Assembly: GCA_013368315.1 (NCBI GenBank) | Contig: JAACJM010000006.1 | Span: forward strand, 124,001-188,000 | Origin: Tetrapyrgos nigripes | Taxonomy: Eukaryota > Basidiomycota > Agaricomycetes > Agaricales > Campanellaceae | Direction: 5' to 3' | DNA length: 64,000 bases | Shown: in pieces, positions 21,348 through 34,400 of the stretch | How positions within the stretch are numbered: the first letter of the stretch is position 1 | Layout of the letters: every line of letters starts with the position of its first letter | The notes under the pieces: model-generated | Databases searched by the model: none | The model's input: only the letters and a program-made list of their open reading frames with translations | Told to the model about the DNA's origin: nothing | Made by a program: the position numbers and the translations under genes

Positions 21348-22001
21348 TGTTAAGTCCGGGCGGATCCTAGCGTTAGGAAACACGTCAGACCCGAGTGGAA
21401 GTCTTATTTGGGTTTTGGGAAAGGATAAAGACGAATCCGGGCGGAACCGGTAGTCTCTGAGATCGAAGTATAAGGAAGACACAGAATGGAATCCGTTAGG
21501 ACGGTACTATGTTGTCTGAAGTCAGATGAAGTTAGGAGACCAGCTAATTCGATTTTAGACTTAAGCTATCTACTACAAAGTTGCTAGCTTAAGTACTACT
21601 TCGGAAACTATCAGAATGAAGAGGAGTAAGATAGGAATGGTTCGGAAATAAAGGAAAAGCACATGGTGCTATTGGAGATGGATGGAGTACTGCGGAACAA
21701 AGTGGAAACAAAGTGGAAACAAAGTGGAAACAAAGTGGAAACAAAGTGGAACGGATTGGAGATGAAGTGGAGTAAGTTTTGGAGATTAGATATGAGCTAT
21801 CCAGTAGTTATCCGAAATGAATCACGGGTTCCCAGATGGGATCTGTATGTGGAGATTAATAGTGGAGCTCGGATATGAATCGGAAATGAATGATCAGAAA
21901 GTGTTCGGGATGAAAGGGAATGAAGTTTGAAATAAAAGAAAAAGAAGTTCGGAAGAGGATCGGATACAATCAGAAAAATGTACGGAAGCATAGATATTAC
22001 A
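21348..22001 (-). repeat. 5' LTR (654 bp)
   Basis: Same boundaries as the 3' LTR but with five 11-bp units (AAACAAAGTGG, 21695-21750), giving exactly 44 bp more than the one-unit 3' LTR. Just inside it on the coding strand the sequence is GTATTTTAGACTTCTC, without the TGG expected of a tRNA primer site. Confidence 0.95.
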
Positions 22002-22145
22002 ATATCACTATATACTAAGAGATAAGAGTAATGTCTGGAGAATGTCCTGGAGGACTAGCCATACTTATAGCTACATAGAAGTTTCATAATAACTCCATAT
22101 AGAATCATAATTACTATACATGGAAGGTATATATTTCAACACATT

Positions 22146-22990
22146 CTGACGTCCCTACCACTACCAAAAGGTCCAAGGAATACCAAGCTACAAAGAGCAG
22201 TGCTAAAACAGCCTCCAACTCGACAGTTAACGACATCTCTGATCATTCTGACGTGCCTACCACTACCAAATCCACAACCACAGTCACAGATGACAAGCCA
22301 GCCGAGACTAGTAAATGGAAGTGCATAAAGACTGGCCCAGGGAAACTGAAGGATCCAAAAGCGTCGAAATGTCCCGCATCTTGCTTCATCGTAAAGAACT
22401 GAAGGACAAACATCCCAGCCTCTCTCCCACGGATTTCAGCAAAATCGTAGCAGAGGAATGGGCCAAGATGACTCCTGAGCAGAAGGAGGTGTGTTTGTTT
22501 AAAGTTGTCTGTTCATTGATGCATCCTTGATGCGTTAAATTCTGGTTTAGTCCTACATCAAGCAAGCCAACAACACAAGACAGACCTACTCGGAAGCCAA
22601 GGCTGCTTATGATGCACAATTGCTAGATGAGGCTGCTGTTGTAAACACTGCCGCCAACGACTCTGCTGCTGCTGTAAGTTCTCCAACACTTCATTTACTT
22701 GATCTTTCATTTATTGTTTCTATAGTTCAAGAAGCCTTGCCAGTCTAAACTGGGGCCCATCTCCATTAAAAAGCCCATCCAATCCCCTCCATCTGCGTCT
22801 GGGGAGGAGTCAGACAATTAATCCAACGATGAGAAGAAACTGTCAGATGAAGACGAGGAAGAAGAGGAAGAAGCTCCTCCACCCAAAAAAGCCAAGCACT
22901 CCTCTTCCAAAGAGAAGGAGAAGGAGAGAGAGAGGAAAAAGAAGAAAAATCGGAATTGTGCAGTCTGTCTTGTGATGAGAGCATTCTGAG
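22146..22990 (+). pseudogene. HMG-box protein, frameshifted
   Basis: The plus-strand frame has a Thr/Ser-rich start with an internal repeat (SDVPTTTK twice), then an HMG box in two frames: KDPKASKCPASCFIVK shifts by one frame near 22385 to RKELKDKHPSLSPTDFSKIV, AEEWAKMTPEQKE. A GTGTGT...TAG intron (about 22489-22551) follows, then SYIKQANNTRQTYSEAKAAY. This is the canonical box order (KDPNAPKRP..., LS..+.+.+G..W, Y...A...+..Y). A second intron follows (about 22673-22725), then a TAA at 22819 and an acidic then Lys-rich tail (DEDEEEEEEAPPP, KEKEKERERKKKK). Non-sequence-specific DNA bending would be the ancestral role. Confidence 0.65.
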
Positions 22991-25900
22991 CATCATGATT
23001 TGCCTGACCTATTTTCCCTTTCCTCTCCCGGTCTTTCACTTATCACTCCCTCATTCTCACCATTCACACATCTCAGCACTACAGTTCATTCGGTCTAATT
23101 ATCTTGTTATTTATCATTCATGTTGTTTGTTGTGACTCGTGAGGTCACCATTAGCTGTGTCGTTTCGTCGTTTCCTTTGATCAAGTGGTTTTTAGCCTCG
23201 TTGGCTTGGCGTGCTTCACTACATGGTGCAGAAATTCTGCAGCATTTACGGTAGTTAGCGCTGTGCCTGTCTGCAGAATCTACGGTAGTTACCAGGGCCT
23301 CCAAAGCATAGACTCCCCTGTATAGTGTACTGAATATTATGCTGCATCTCTCTCAGGCCATTACCACCAGTGTACTCCACATTGAACACAATGAGCATGC
23401 TCATGCACACAATGATGAGCATAGGCCTTGGTCACCGTCCCTTTGGATTCAATGTCCTCAAGGCAGGATTTCCTTTGAACTTGAAAATCCCATAGAATCT
23501 AGGATCAATCCATTTCTTCGGATGCAGGATATTTTTCTGAGGAGGGTTGGTTTCGGATCAATCCCAACTTTCCGCTTTGCCTTACTTGTTATTACTTCAT
23601 CTTATTTATTGTATACTTCCAAATTCACATTTTCCAAACCTCAAACATGTGCTCAAACATAAAACATAGATAAGTAGAGGGTTTATTCAATGTAAGCTGC
23701 GAGGACATTAATTAGTATCAGTACCATTCAAGCTTCTACAAGTAATTAAATTGTATACTATGATACATTTTTATTGAACACTCAACTCGGACAGCCTTTT
23801 TCCTGAAGCCATCTGGAAAGGAACACTTTCTCATAAAACAAAAAAAAAAAAAGGAGACTTCCCAGACACCCATTCCTGCAATCCAGCCATATGCATAGTG
23901 CAATTCAATGGCAGATACAGCATGGTATCTAGCAAGGATATCAGCTCTGCTGGACAATTGGTCTCCTTTGCTGGATTTGTCCTGATTCCTGTTTTGGGTC
24001 TGAATATCCAGCAATGGTATTTGGTTTGCTGGATGATAAATTGCAGTTAGACCGCAATGATGACGCACTGTCATCGGAATTTCAATTGTGTCAAATTACG
24101 ATCTAATTACGGTCGTTTCGGTCTTACAGACTTTTGGATCTTGCAGACTTTTTCGGTCTTAGACTTTTTGATCTTACAGACTTTTGATCTTACAGCGCTC
24201 GACCGTTGTTGTACCATGCACACTCCTGTGCTCGGTCCACTATTCAAAGTTGATGCAGTTCTTGATACACTGTTTGAGGTAAAGTATCACTCCCAGAAGC
24301 CTCTCTAAAGCCCAAATGTTCAAAGAGAATGAAAATCGAATAAAAGTCGTACACCTCACGATAAGATTCCCACGCATTTTGTGGGCGCTTAGCGCACCAT
24401 CTCGGTCTTTGTGACGACTCGTGGTTGCATCAACAAAACATTTTCGACCTCGGAGAAGTTCGGTAAAGTCTTCAGATATGTATCAGTATACTTTTAATAT
24501 TTCTTGGGGTGTTATACTTCATTTTGCGAGAGATATTTGCCCGTTGACACAAAACTCTCGGAAAATGGTCAATCTGGGACGTTCGTCTTGGATTCGAGGT
24601 ACCATTTGGTTCTTTAAAATTCATCAAAAAATGCAAAATTGTTCTTAGTAACATATTAAATAGTGATTCAAGGTTATCCAGATGATTCTACTACTAGTCA
24701 GAACTCATAGACTCACGAAAGCACTTGTGATCCATAAACTTCAAAAAAGTGCTTCACCCAAATACTCAAACATATACATCACTTGCTAGACTCCTCGGAG
24801 TATATTGAAACTTCGCACATAGATGGAGAGTTGAGTTCATTTTCATATCCAGCTCTTATTTTTGGGCTCCGGCAGTGATCTTAGTAGTTCAAGCCAGATC
24901 ATAGTATTGAGAAAGCGTGCGAATGTTGAATCAACAACGAGCACTATAGATGCAGCAGGTTGGCGCTACTTATCTTCATCCAAAGTTTAGCCAAAAGACA
25001 GTTTTACCCAGGGTAAATATGCCTACCGCTGGGCGGAAAATGTCATACACGTTCTAGAATTAATAACACATCCTCGCCACTTTCAGTCACAATGGCTGCT
25101 GATTCACTGCAAATTGTCATTTGGTACCCAAAAAGTCATTCCGAATTTGGACGAGGGATTCTTATTCTCTTTATAACACTCGCAACGACTGAATACATCA
25201 CTTGTATTCTTGCATATACACCAGACGGCATCAAGCGGGAAGAATGGCTAGAGAATGGCGCTGCAAGCTCAACCTGCCCAATCGGTTTTGATGTAATAAT
25301 TTGTGTAATTTGGGATCAACCATGGCATAATGTTTATGCAAGCATATGCATCCGTTTGAACGAATACGAACGGATGCATAAGAGGCGACGCAGCCCAAAA
25401 CGGCTGTGCCCGGCCGCGAATTCCGATTGATGCGACGCGATGGCATTTTCCGAAGACCGACGCAAGCTATTACCCATGCTGGAGATGGGCAAGTTGCGGT
25501 CCCTGAGGGAAATGTAAACCTCATGCTACTTATCGTAGGCATGGAATCGTATTTTCATAAAAGCGTACCATATGGCCACATGAGGAAGCCAAAAATTGGA
25601 AGCAGCGCGGCGCACCGCTGCATGGCAAAAAGTCGGCTGATCCTAGATCCCGGGATGCAGAATCCTAACCGACGTCCAGTAAAATTAGAAACGCCGACTA
25701 ACGATGAGCGCATGTTATTCTTCAACAAAGGGCACAGCTGAGTGAGGCATTAATCGACAGAATGATTAGCTGAACAAGGCTGGATATCGTACTGCATACC
25801 ACTGGAAAGCATTCTGGTTGAAGCAGATCTAGCACTCTGCCTATAATATCCAGCATTTAGCACTCCTGGTCTCACTGGTGATTACCGCAAATTCTGCAGA

Positions 25901-26178
25901 CAGGCACAACGGTAATTACCAGGAGTAAAGTCTAGAAAATCTACATGGTGGACTCCGTGCTCGTGACCATAGCCCATACATGTCGTTGTGATGTTTTGGG
26001 CATATTTGCTAGGGACCTCCTTTGTCTTGGTACTAGTTGTTCTGTTCTGACTCTGAGTTTCGCTCAGTCGGCTGCCCGGAGTAAGAGGCGTGAGAGTCCC
26101 ATTCGCCGGTTCAATTGGCAAGTCTGTTGAGTTTTGATTCACAGCGTTTGTCCTCTTCCTCCTCCAATCATTTCAACA
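22990..26178. other. No gene recognised
   Basis: 3.2 kb with no convincing protein. It contains short direct repeats of GATCTTACAGACTTTT (24115-24200), a shared TCTGCAGA...ACGGTAGTTACCAG motif near 23270 and 25890 (inverted), and a perfect 12-bp hairpin at 25345-25380. Possibly several decayed elements. Confidence 0.45.
25345..25380. repeat. 12-bp perfect inverted repeat (hairpin)
   Basis: TATGCATCCGTT (25345-25356) and AACGGATGCATA (25369-25380) flank a 12-base loop. Function unknown; it resembles neither a tRNA nor a known terminator. Confidence 0.7.
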
Positions 26179-27949
26179 ATGGATCCTCTGAATACGCATT
26201 CCGTCTTGGTAAAAGCGTTGTCGGACTCTCAGTCCCGTGTACAGGAGCTCGAAGAGGTGCGCAGTTCAGCCTACTGGAGTCAGTTCAACTTAAAGTTTGC
26301 TCATTGGTGGTGGTCTTCTTTTATAGCTTCTTCGAGAAAGGGAAACGAGCATGTCTGAGATGGATAGCTTGAAGGTTAAGCTGAGACAATCGAAGGAGCT
26401 AAATGAAGCTTTTCGAGCAGAGCTGGCATCCCTACGCACCGCACAGAATGTGAAGAAGGTACGACTCTAGCGATTACTAGCTGTCACTAGTCTTTGATTC
26501 TGGGTTTGGATTTCGCTGTTCAGGAAGACTCCATTAATGTGTTTGAAGAGAGCAAGCTGTATCAACAGGTACGCGTATCCTCATTATGGTTTGATTTCAT
26601 GGTCTATTGATCAATCGCTTGCAGATGTCTGCCCAGCTGGAAGCTTCGAATAAAGAACGAGACGAAGCGGTATGACGCATACATGATCTGAAATCTTCCA
26701 AATCTAATCGATTTCTTTCTTATCATTGTAGACTGCTCAAGTGGAGGCAAATACGCAAATGTTCATCGAAAAGACCGACCGATTCCGCACGAAGAAGAGG
26801 AACTACAAGGAGGTGCCACGAGTCCCTCAACATTTTTTACTTTTGCTCACAAATTTTGATACACCCCTTCCCCTGGTAATACTAGAAAATCAAACAGCTT
26901 GAAGAGCAGCTCAAATCACAGGATCCTTCGAGTCCTCCGAGTCCGGCAAACGATACCGAGGTATTTCATGTGCATTTTCCAGTAATATGGGAGCGTTCAA
27001 CTAATAAGGATGTGTCAAAGAATTCACACTATTCGCCTGTGCCCTCACCTGAGCCTGAGCTCTTGCAACAGCCTCAAATCAACTTGGTGATCAGAGAGTA
27101 CTTGTCAGGTCTTCCTGCTGTTGTTGCTCCAGCGATGTATGATAAATCGCGGGTCCCTGTTGCAGCCCATATGAATCGCAATCAACTGATACAGCTGCTG
27201 CAATTCACAGTGAGTCAGCTCACTGTTCCAAAAGTACTGTTCCTTAATCTATATCGCTGTGGTTCAGATTTCTGAGCGTTACTGGTGAGTTTTATCACCC
27301 AGTGTCAGCAAATTGTGATGATAATGGAGCTTACACCAAACGCGATCCAAGGTCCCCTGCAGATATCTTCTTCTTCCCAGGACGCACGTACAGAGCAAGT
27401 CCTCAACAGCATGTAATGGCTTTCACTGTTGCCACGCAGATGATACCAAATTCAGACCATCGTATTACTTCTAACTTTGAAAGGCTGCGGGGGGAAACTG
27501 GTGAACTTTTTATTGCAGAGAACAATAACATATTCTATGCTGGGAGATGTAAAGCTATTGATCTTGCTCATTTGGCTCCTGCGGGATGCAAGTTGTTCAG
27601 AGCTTTGGTGTGTATCTCTGCATATATCACCGTTATCACGTACGAACTCGCTGATCATGTTCGTCAATAGTCGCTCCGGAAACTAGTCGACTCGGCATAC
27701 CCTCCCGGCGATATACCACACGACTATCCTTCTCGGGACGCCCTAAGTGGCATGATCAAGGCTGGACAACTTTCCCTAGATGTCATAGGCCTTCAGTGCA
27801 TTGGCTTTGATAGCAGTGTGTACCAGAAGCTATCGGACCACTACAACAACGAACGGAATATTAAATTTCAACTTAATAAACGAAAATCGGTGGAAGCTGC
27901 TAGTGAAGCTTCAGCATCAAGTCATAAGTCTAAGCGGTTCAAAGTATGA
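26179..27949 (+). CDS. Coiled-coil protein with a conserved fungal C-terminal domain (gene A)
   Basis: Ten exons: 26179-26256, 26327-26458, 26524-26568, 26625-26669, 26732-26812, 26886-26960, 27009-27209, 27268-27284, 27352-27607, 27671-27949 (1,209 nt, 402 aa). All borders are GT-AG and the frame closes exactly. Residues 1-150 are a long coiled coil (VLVKALSDSQSRVQELEE onward), then a Pro-rich linker. The C-terminal domain starts ISERYWSPADIFFFPGRTY and contains GELFIAENNNIFYAGRC; the tail KRKS...HKSKRFKV is a likely nuclear signal. The same domain recurs in the convergent gene B (IFLFPKRT, RELFVVDKAYIKYAGLY). It may belong to the fungal DUF6697 type, but I am not sure. Function unknown; a nuclear scaffold or DNA-associated role is a guess. 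Confidence 0.8.
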
Positions 27950-28618
27950 CAAGAGACATTGAGTGTTGCACATTTCTGGTTTCTGCAGTAGAGGTATGAT
28001 CGTTGCGCTTTTTGGTCGTATCATGGTACTAATGAGGCACAGATAGTACGTAGTTTACAGATTTATGAACAGCAAATTTTATGAATATCCCGTCGAATTT
28101 GGGCAGAGGTTTACATATGACAGGGTTCCGATTCTCGAGTCACAGTATGTTGAAGCGGTATTATCCAGTGCAAAAGTCATATATATGCAATCAACAGCGT
28201 TCTAAAAGTATCACAGAGTACGAAACTACTTGACTTCCAAGGCTTGTGTATTGCTACAGCGAGGAGCTTGTTTTTTATGCACTGATTGTGGTGTAGAGGA
28301 CAAGGGGTAATCGTGAGAATCCGATTGACCGTTGACTTCCGACAACTTCCGAGAGCTCAGTAGTATTGCCCTTCGCTTCGCTTCAGAACCCTTTATACAA
28401 GAACGTGTACAAAAGTCCAAAATTACTCGCTAAATACACGGTGCAAATCCCAAAACAGCTCCTATATAAGTCTCCCGAAGAAAATACCATTTTACCGCCG
28501 CCATCAACAATCAAGCCTCCCAATGCCCATTGCAAGTCCCCGTCCTATTGTTTGTTCTAGAACACTTCTATCTGACTCTTGTTCCTGCATCGGCCTCCTA
28601 AAGCTAGCTTGTGATGAC

Positions 28619-28660
28619 CTGGAGGAGGAGGAGGAGGAGGAGGAGGAGGAGGAGGAGGAG
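28619..28660. repeat. (GGA)n microsatellite
   Basis: About 14 GGA/GAG trinucleotides immediately downstream of the stop codon of gene B (TCC repeats on its transcript), so likely in its 3' UTR. Confidence 0.95.
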
Positions 28661-28664
28661 TGTA

Positions 28665-30982
28665 TTACCAAGTAAGCCGCACTACTTGATTCGCCCAGAC
28701 TGGCGGATAGAACTTGGGTTTTGGCTCAGTGTTGGGCGTCCCACGAAGAGTTGGTGCTAGGGAGATTGGACTCTTTAGACGAGGCGGCACTGGTACAGTG
28801 CGAGTCCGACCAGTGGAGAATCCAACAACTTGGAGGATAACGGGGTCCACTTTGAGTTGGCCTCTGGTGGATGGAAAGGTAGCGCTGGGGAATTCGGGGA
28901 CTGTTTGAGAGACGATAGTAGTGCCGATGCACTGGTGACAGAAAGATTTCAGTGAGTTGATCAAGGCAAACATTAATGCAACACACTCACCAACATATCC
29001 CAATGATCCATCAGAGTAATACCATTCGGTGCAATATGTTCGGTGCTCCTGAGTCGATACAGTCCAGCGTACTTGATGTAGGCCTTATCAACCACGAAGA
29101 GTTCCCGCGCTTCACCGTAGATGGACTGGAATTCGCCCTTGCTTATCGACTGCTCTTGATCACCAGTGAGAGCAAGATTACCGGGAGTGGGCGTAAATGC
29201 ATCCGAGGTAGGAAGTACAAATTGCTGGCGTGCACCCAACACGATATAGTGCGGCAGGAACTCGGACGACTGGCGTGTTCGTTTCGGAAAGAGGAATATC
29301 GAGTTTGAAGGCTTACTTGGCTCGTCAGTCTCAAAGGATTTTTCAAGACAAGTTGGATTTTACTCACCAATGATATGCAGGTGCCTTGAGGAAACGAACA
29401 TGGATATCAATGTCATGTTCGCATATAACGAAGCCGAGGGAGACTCACTGCTTTTTTCAGGTATCCCAATACATCCCCCACCTTGATTCCATTCCTTTCT
29501 GGCAATCGGAAGTAAATCATCGGGACGTCCGGTAGAGATAACCGTGAGGCTCTTAGCATAGGATGAAATTTTCGAGAACAGGGATTGGTTTGAGCGCTGC
29601 ACCCTTTCGAACTGACGACAGCAATGACGGATCAGACTGACGGCAACTTCGCAGAAAGATTCAGAACTCACAGGTTGGATAGATGCTGGTCAGGATTTTT
29701 CCCTTTGCTTGGAAATATGATCATCTTGATCTTGAGAGGTATTCTGAAGTAGACGCGGCATGATAATAGATCAAGATATGCGAGAAAGGATTACACCCAC
29801 ACGTTCTTTCTCCTTCCTCTTCCCCTCTGTCTTTGAAGATCCTGCGATACGGACGACCGAAGAGCTTTCTACTGTTCCGCTATCGTTTACAGAAGCAAGT
29901 GAAGCCGGCGTATCTGTCTTGTTCTGCGAAGATTTCCGGCGCAAAATTTCTATGATGGCTGCTCTGATGGCCTCTTTTCGTGAAGGAGAGGCGTCGTCTC
30001 AGGTTTGGTGTTTCGTCTGTAGGCGAGAATTTTACGGTCAAAGGCTGTGGATATGGGGGCTGGCATAGCTATACTGTCGTCTGGACTAGAAGTCCTCGAC
30101 GATTGCGATGGAAAGGATGCGAGGGGCACAAATTGCTGGAATGGAGGATATCAGTGAGATTGCTCGATGATAACAGATGAGCTACGTACCTCTGAGGAAT
30201 TATCAGAGTCCCAGAGATCTTCACGATCATCTCGATGGTCATCTTCCTTGAGTCCTGCAGAGGCTGATTTTCTCGGTATACTTGACGACTGACTGGAGTC
30301 TTCAGAAGCTTGATGGCTTTGGGGCAAGAGCAATTCTTCAGCGACTAGTTGGGAGGCTTGATATCTATCTTCTTTGGGTTCAGGGTATTGGGGCTTGAAG
30401 TGAAGTCAGATATCGTATAGAATCTAGGTCGATTATCTGTAAGAATTGAACGTACCTCAAGTGTATCTATTGAATCTTCCTCCTCCGACGTAGACTCGGC
30501 TCTCGTACTGTCGCCGGTATCCTCTTTGTTCAGATCTAGAGTTGCTTTCCACAGCTTGAATGCATTGACGATATTCTGTGCTTCAGTGTGATCTTGGATA
30601 CTGGACATTAGACTCCTGAAGGCCCTCTCGTGTTCGGCAGGTGGATCCGATTGGCTGTACTGTGGATAAAAGCATCGAAAGAGCCACCATTCAATGTCGA
30701 ATTGCAGCAATACAAGTAATTACTCACAGGTGGCCTGGGATCATCGCTCGTTAGAGATCTCACTTCAAACTCACTGTCTTCTGTCTCGTGGAGATTGCTG
30801 ATCTCCAGAATCTGCTCCTTTGAAAAAAAAGAGACGGAATAAGTACGTCAGGACTCTCTTCCTTAGATCTCTCTGTAAAAGGCATTACTACATACTATTC
30901 TCTGAATTTCATCACTGACACGTTTCTTCAATCCATGAAGGCATTGCAGAATATTCTTCAAGGACGATCTTTGAGCCTCCAT
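28665..30982 (-). CDS. Fungal protein sharing the gene A domain (gene B)
   Basis: Minus strand, ATG at 30982 (MEAQRSSLKNILQ). Clear exons: 30982-30896, 30817-30728, 30659-30456, 30393-30190, then one starting 30135, several internal exons I could not place with certainty, one ending 28989, and the last 28931-28665. The N-terminus is helical (LHGLKKRVSDEIQRI), then acidic Ser-rich sequence. A block HPMLRASRLSLPDVPMIYF with GIKVGDVLGYLKKA follows, then the domain shared with gene A: SIFLFPKRTRQSSEFLPHY ... GEARELFVVDKAYIKYAGLY. A Pro-rich tail ends VWANQVVRLTW. Gene A converges on it, 715 bp away. Function unknown. The region 29400-30000 needs transcript support; a frameshift there cannot be excluded. 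Confidence 0.65.
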
Positions 30983-31447
30983 GGACACCTATTCGAGGAC
31001 CAAAAGGAAGGTAAAGGAGGAGAACGAAGGAGAGTTACGAAAGTTATGTCAGGTCGGCAGAGCTTCAAACTCAGATCAATAGCCTCTTGCTTATGTCGTA
31101 AATACGATTTTTCACCTGGAGATTACTATCCATGGATCACGATTACAGAGAAAGACTTCAGGTTCTCATTCTCCACGTGCATCAACACTGCTGGCGAGGA
31201 CAACATATCCTTCGAATTTGCCAGGCCTCAAACTTCGTTCAAAGTGAAGGATTTCCAGAACATTCGTAATGCCTAGTCCGCGGGGATGACCAGGAACCGT
31301 TGGTAAGAATACGCGACGGAAGTCTGGTATGATAGGCGACGTCGCGACGGAGATTGGACTCGTCATTCGTCGGCCAAAAATCCCTTCAATTCAATTAACT
31401 CTTTAGCTGCTCACCCATCTACTTTTCCCTCTTGGCTTAGCCCTTCC

Positions 31448-34400
31448 ATGCCAGTCAAAACGCGCGGAGAAAAGAAGCGTGCGGATGGAGAAATCGAGGA
31501 AGCAAAGCCCTGTCCAGGCGAGCCAATTGATTACCTCGTATTCCACGGAGGACGTAGATTCAAGACACTGAAGGATGGCCAGTCCTCAACGACGGGAGGT
31601 GGGACGAAGGCTTTGTTTGGGTGGCTGGATAGATTCAGACTGTCTATTATTGCGGCTTCGTATTTCGGATTCCGCTGCATGCTCACTATGGAGGGTGGAA
31701 TTCGCAATAAAGACCTTAACTTCGTTCATTTCCTTCCCAAGACCACAAATCCTTGGATTGTAAGTCCACGAAGCTCTCAGTATTCATTAAAAATCTTACT
31801 TTCCATTCATAGCTACAAGCTCTTGAGTACGCCTGGGGACTTTATCCCGGCCAGATGAATGCGGACTCGTTCATGAATTTGGCTATCAGTGAGTTTATGT
31901 GTTGTATCAAGTCTCACACAATAGTCTCATTACTATCTGCAGTGAAAATGGATCTGCATCATAGCTTCGATGCGGCGGTGTTCTTATTCATCCCGTCTAT
32001 GATCTCGCTGAAGAAAATCCTGGAGTTTGTCCAAGAAAATGCGAAGGAGGTCAAAACGGCAGATAAAAGAATGTTTCTTGATGTGCGTCCTGTGCTGCCT
32101 CGGTCCCTAATGAATTATGCTCAATCATTTCTTGTCCAGGTTTTCACGGACAAGATGTGGACTTACAAGTTCTTCTCGATCTCGTTCGACCCAGGACGAG
32201 CAATCCATCGCAAGATCGCTGACTCGCCTTTACACTCCGGTCATGAGATAGACAACTGCAACGACTACGTCTCGTTCAAGTTTCCATTCGACGATCCACA
32301 ATTACAGAGTCTCCAAAGCCACGTACACCCTTTCTTCGTGGTCTACAACGCATACACCCTCCTGTTATCCCTCCCGAACGACAAGCGAATGTCTCTTTTG
32401 AAGGAAAGCAAGGAAAAGAGGAGCCTACAGATCATCATGCAAATCGGAGACCTATGGTTTCAGAAGCCACACGAGATTTTCACAAAGACGGGGAAAGGCC
32501 GACCAAACGAGCAACCTCTCAACAGGAGACATTCTCCGTTGGCTGACCTTTCGGAGTTCGGGCAAAAATTCTCCAGGCTGGCTCCACTCTATAGCAAGCT
32601 AAAGGAACACCACGAGGTTGAGCGGAAGAAGCCACGAATTTTTGTTGAGAACAAGCCGGAGGACGCAATCGGAGTCGAGGAGGGTATTACCAGTCAATCA
32701 GCCAGCTCGAAATCAAAGTCACAGGGAAAGGCGAAGGCGAAGGACAAGGACAAGGACAAGGACAAGGAGGAGGAGGAGGAGAAGAATGGAAGAGGGAAGA
32801 GAAAAAGGGATATGGACGATGAGGATGATGAGACCATTGAGGACTTGGATACAAAGCGACGGAAATCAAGGAGATCTACACGCTTGGGTTCAAAAGCAGA
32901 CAAACCTGCTACCACACCTACTCCAAAATCTAGCTTTCTGATCCATAACACCAGTTCATACCCTGACTCACGATCCCTTCCGGCGGAACAGGAACTACTC
33001 GGAGATTTGACCTCTGATCTTTCTGCCTTCTCTCATTCGCCCTCTATTGATGAGGTGATCGACGCAGTTGGCGAGCTCCTGCAAGAGACAGCCAGCGTTT
33101 TCAAGAGCAAGGCGGTGAAGCGAAACCGAATGATGACGAAAGATGATCTTTCGAAAATGAACCAGGAGATCAAGGATCTCACGAGTTCGGTGTCCTCTTG
33201 GAAGAACTCCAAATCGTCATCCTCTACCTCCAAATCTGCCACCCTCATCAAACCATCAACAAGGTCACAAAGCCGACCACCCACTCCGAGTCGAACGAGA
33301 TCCCGCCTTTCAGTGGCGGCGGCGGCGCAAAACCGTAACTCGAAAGACTCATTGAAGACGTCAGCTGTAGCTGCGAGAGCTGACACTAGACGTTCCCCTT
33401 CGAAATCACGATCTCAGCTTGTCTTTGATTATGTGGAGATCCCCACACTATCTACAGCTTGTTCGCATTCCGAGGCATCTACAGATATTCTTAATATCCT
33501 CGCTACACCCCCTGCTTCTCAAAGGGACCATCGTCGTGCAAAGTTCGATACTCCTCCGAAGGGTATGGTTGCTCCAGAATCGTTCACGACTACGGCCGTT
33601 CCTGCAGACATGGTGAAGATGAACCCAATCATTGCCTCAATGCAAGGTGCGACAAGATGGTCTGCCAATGACGCACTTGCTGGATTTTCAGAGGAGGACA
33701 GACTGAGGGTCATTGAGGCAGGAAAATCGGCTATGATCAATGACATGTCGAGAAGGTATGATATGGGAAAACGGGGAGTTGGGACGTTGCTTGAGATGAC
33801 CAAAAGCATAGGAAGTCTGGAGGGGCTTCTGATAGATTTGAAGAAGGACGAAGATTTGGAATCGAGTTCCGACTTGGAGGAACGTCCAGCGCGGAAGAGA
33901 AGGAAGATAGAGGAGAGTGGTCAAAACAGTTGGAAAGCTTCAACACCTGGGCCTTCCAATGACCTAAGAGCCACCCCAATGCCCACACTGAATGATATCG
34001 TCGCATCTCATGCCCAAGCTCGTCGACAAACTCGTAGCCAATCTGTTGGTCCTCCGCGTCGAACGAACAAATTGATCATCAAGAGGTTTGTGACTCCTGA
34101 ACCGGACAGAGGGGTTTACCAACCGCTTGCTGGAACAAGGGCAGCTGCATTTCTTGCTGAGAAGGCAAGGGAAAAGGAAAGGGCGCAGTCACTAGCACCT
34201 GAGACTCCGCCTCTACCTGGACTGAAACCACACATATCCTTCTCGCTTCCTTCTCCCGCTCCAATGCCGTCGAAAAAGAGAACGAGGCAGTCTGATCGTG
34301 GATCCTCTTCCGTTCCATTCTCAGCTACAACCCCACCGAAAAAGAGATTGAGGGAGTCGGATGCCCAACAGTCTTCGTCTTCGTCTTTTAAACTCCATGC

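Larger units (their letters stand above)
13253..22001 (-). mobile_element. Ty3 chromovirus LTR retrotransposon with nested solo LTR and antisense gene
   Basis: 8,749-bp element on the minus strand. Near-identical LTRs at 13253-13862 (3') and 21348-22001 (5'), each TG...CA on the coding strand, are bounded by a 5-bp duplication ATATC (13248-13252 and 22002-22006). Coding order on the minus strand is gag (zinc knuckle), protease, reverse transcriptase, RNase H, integrase, chromodomain, which is the chromovirus order. The chromodomain reads histone marks and targets integration in this clade. pol is dead: five TGA stops at expected CGA codons and several one-base shifts in homopolymers. A second LTR copy is inserted in integrase. 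Between pol and the 3' LTR lies a plus-strand gene (14153-15162). Confidence 0.95.

Noticed and set aside
25092..25430. 112-aa plus-strand frame with a hydrophobic stretch
   Set aside because: No splice partner, no family pattern, and it runs through the 25345 hairpin.
32618..32951. Open frames in other frames around the KDKDKD tract of gene C
   Set aside because: They are produced by the AAGGAC/GAG repeats and have no domain pattern; gene C is open through the whole region.
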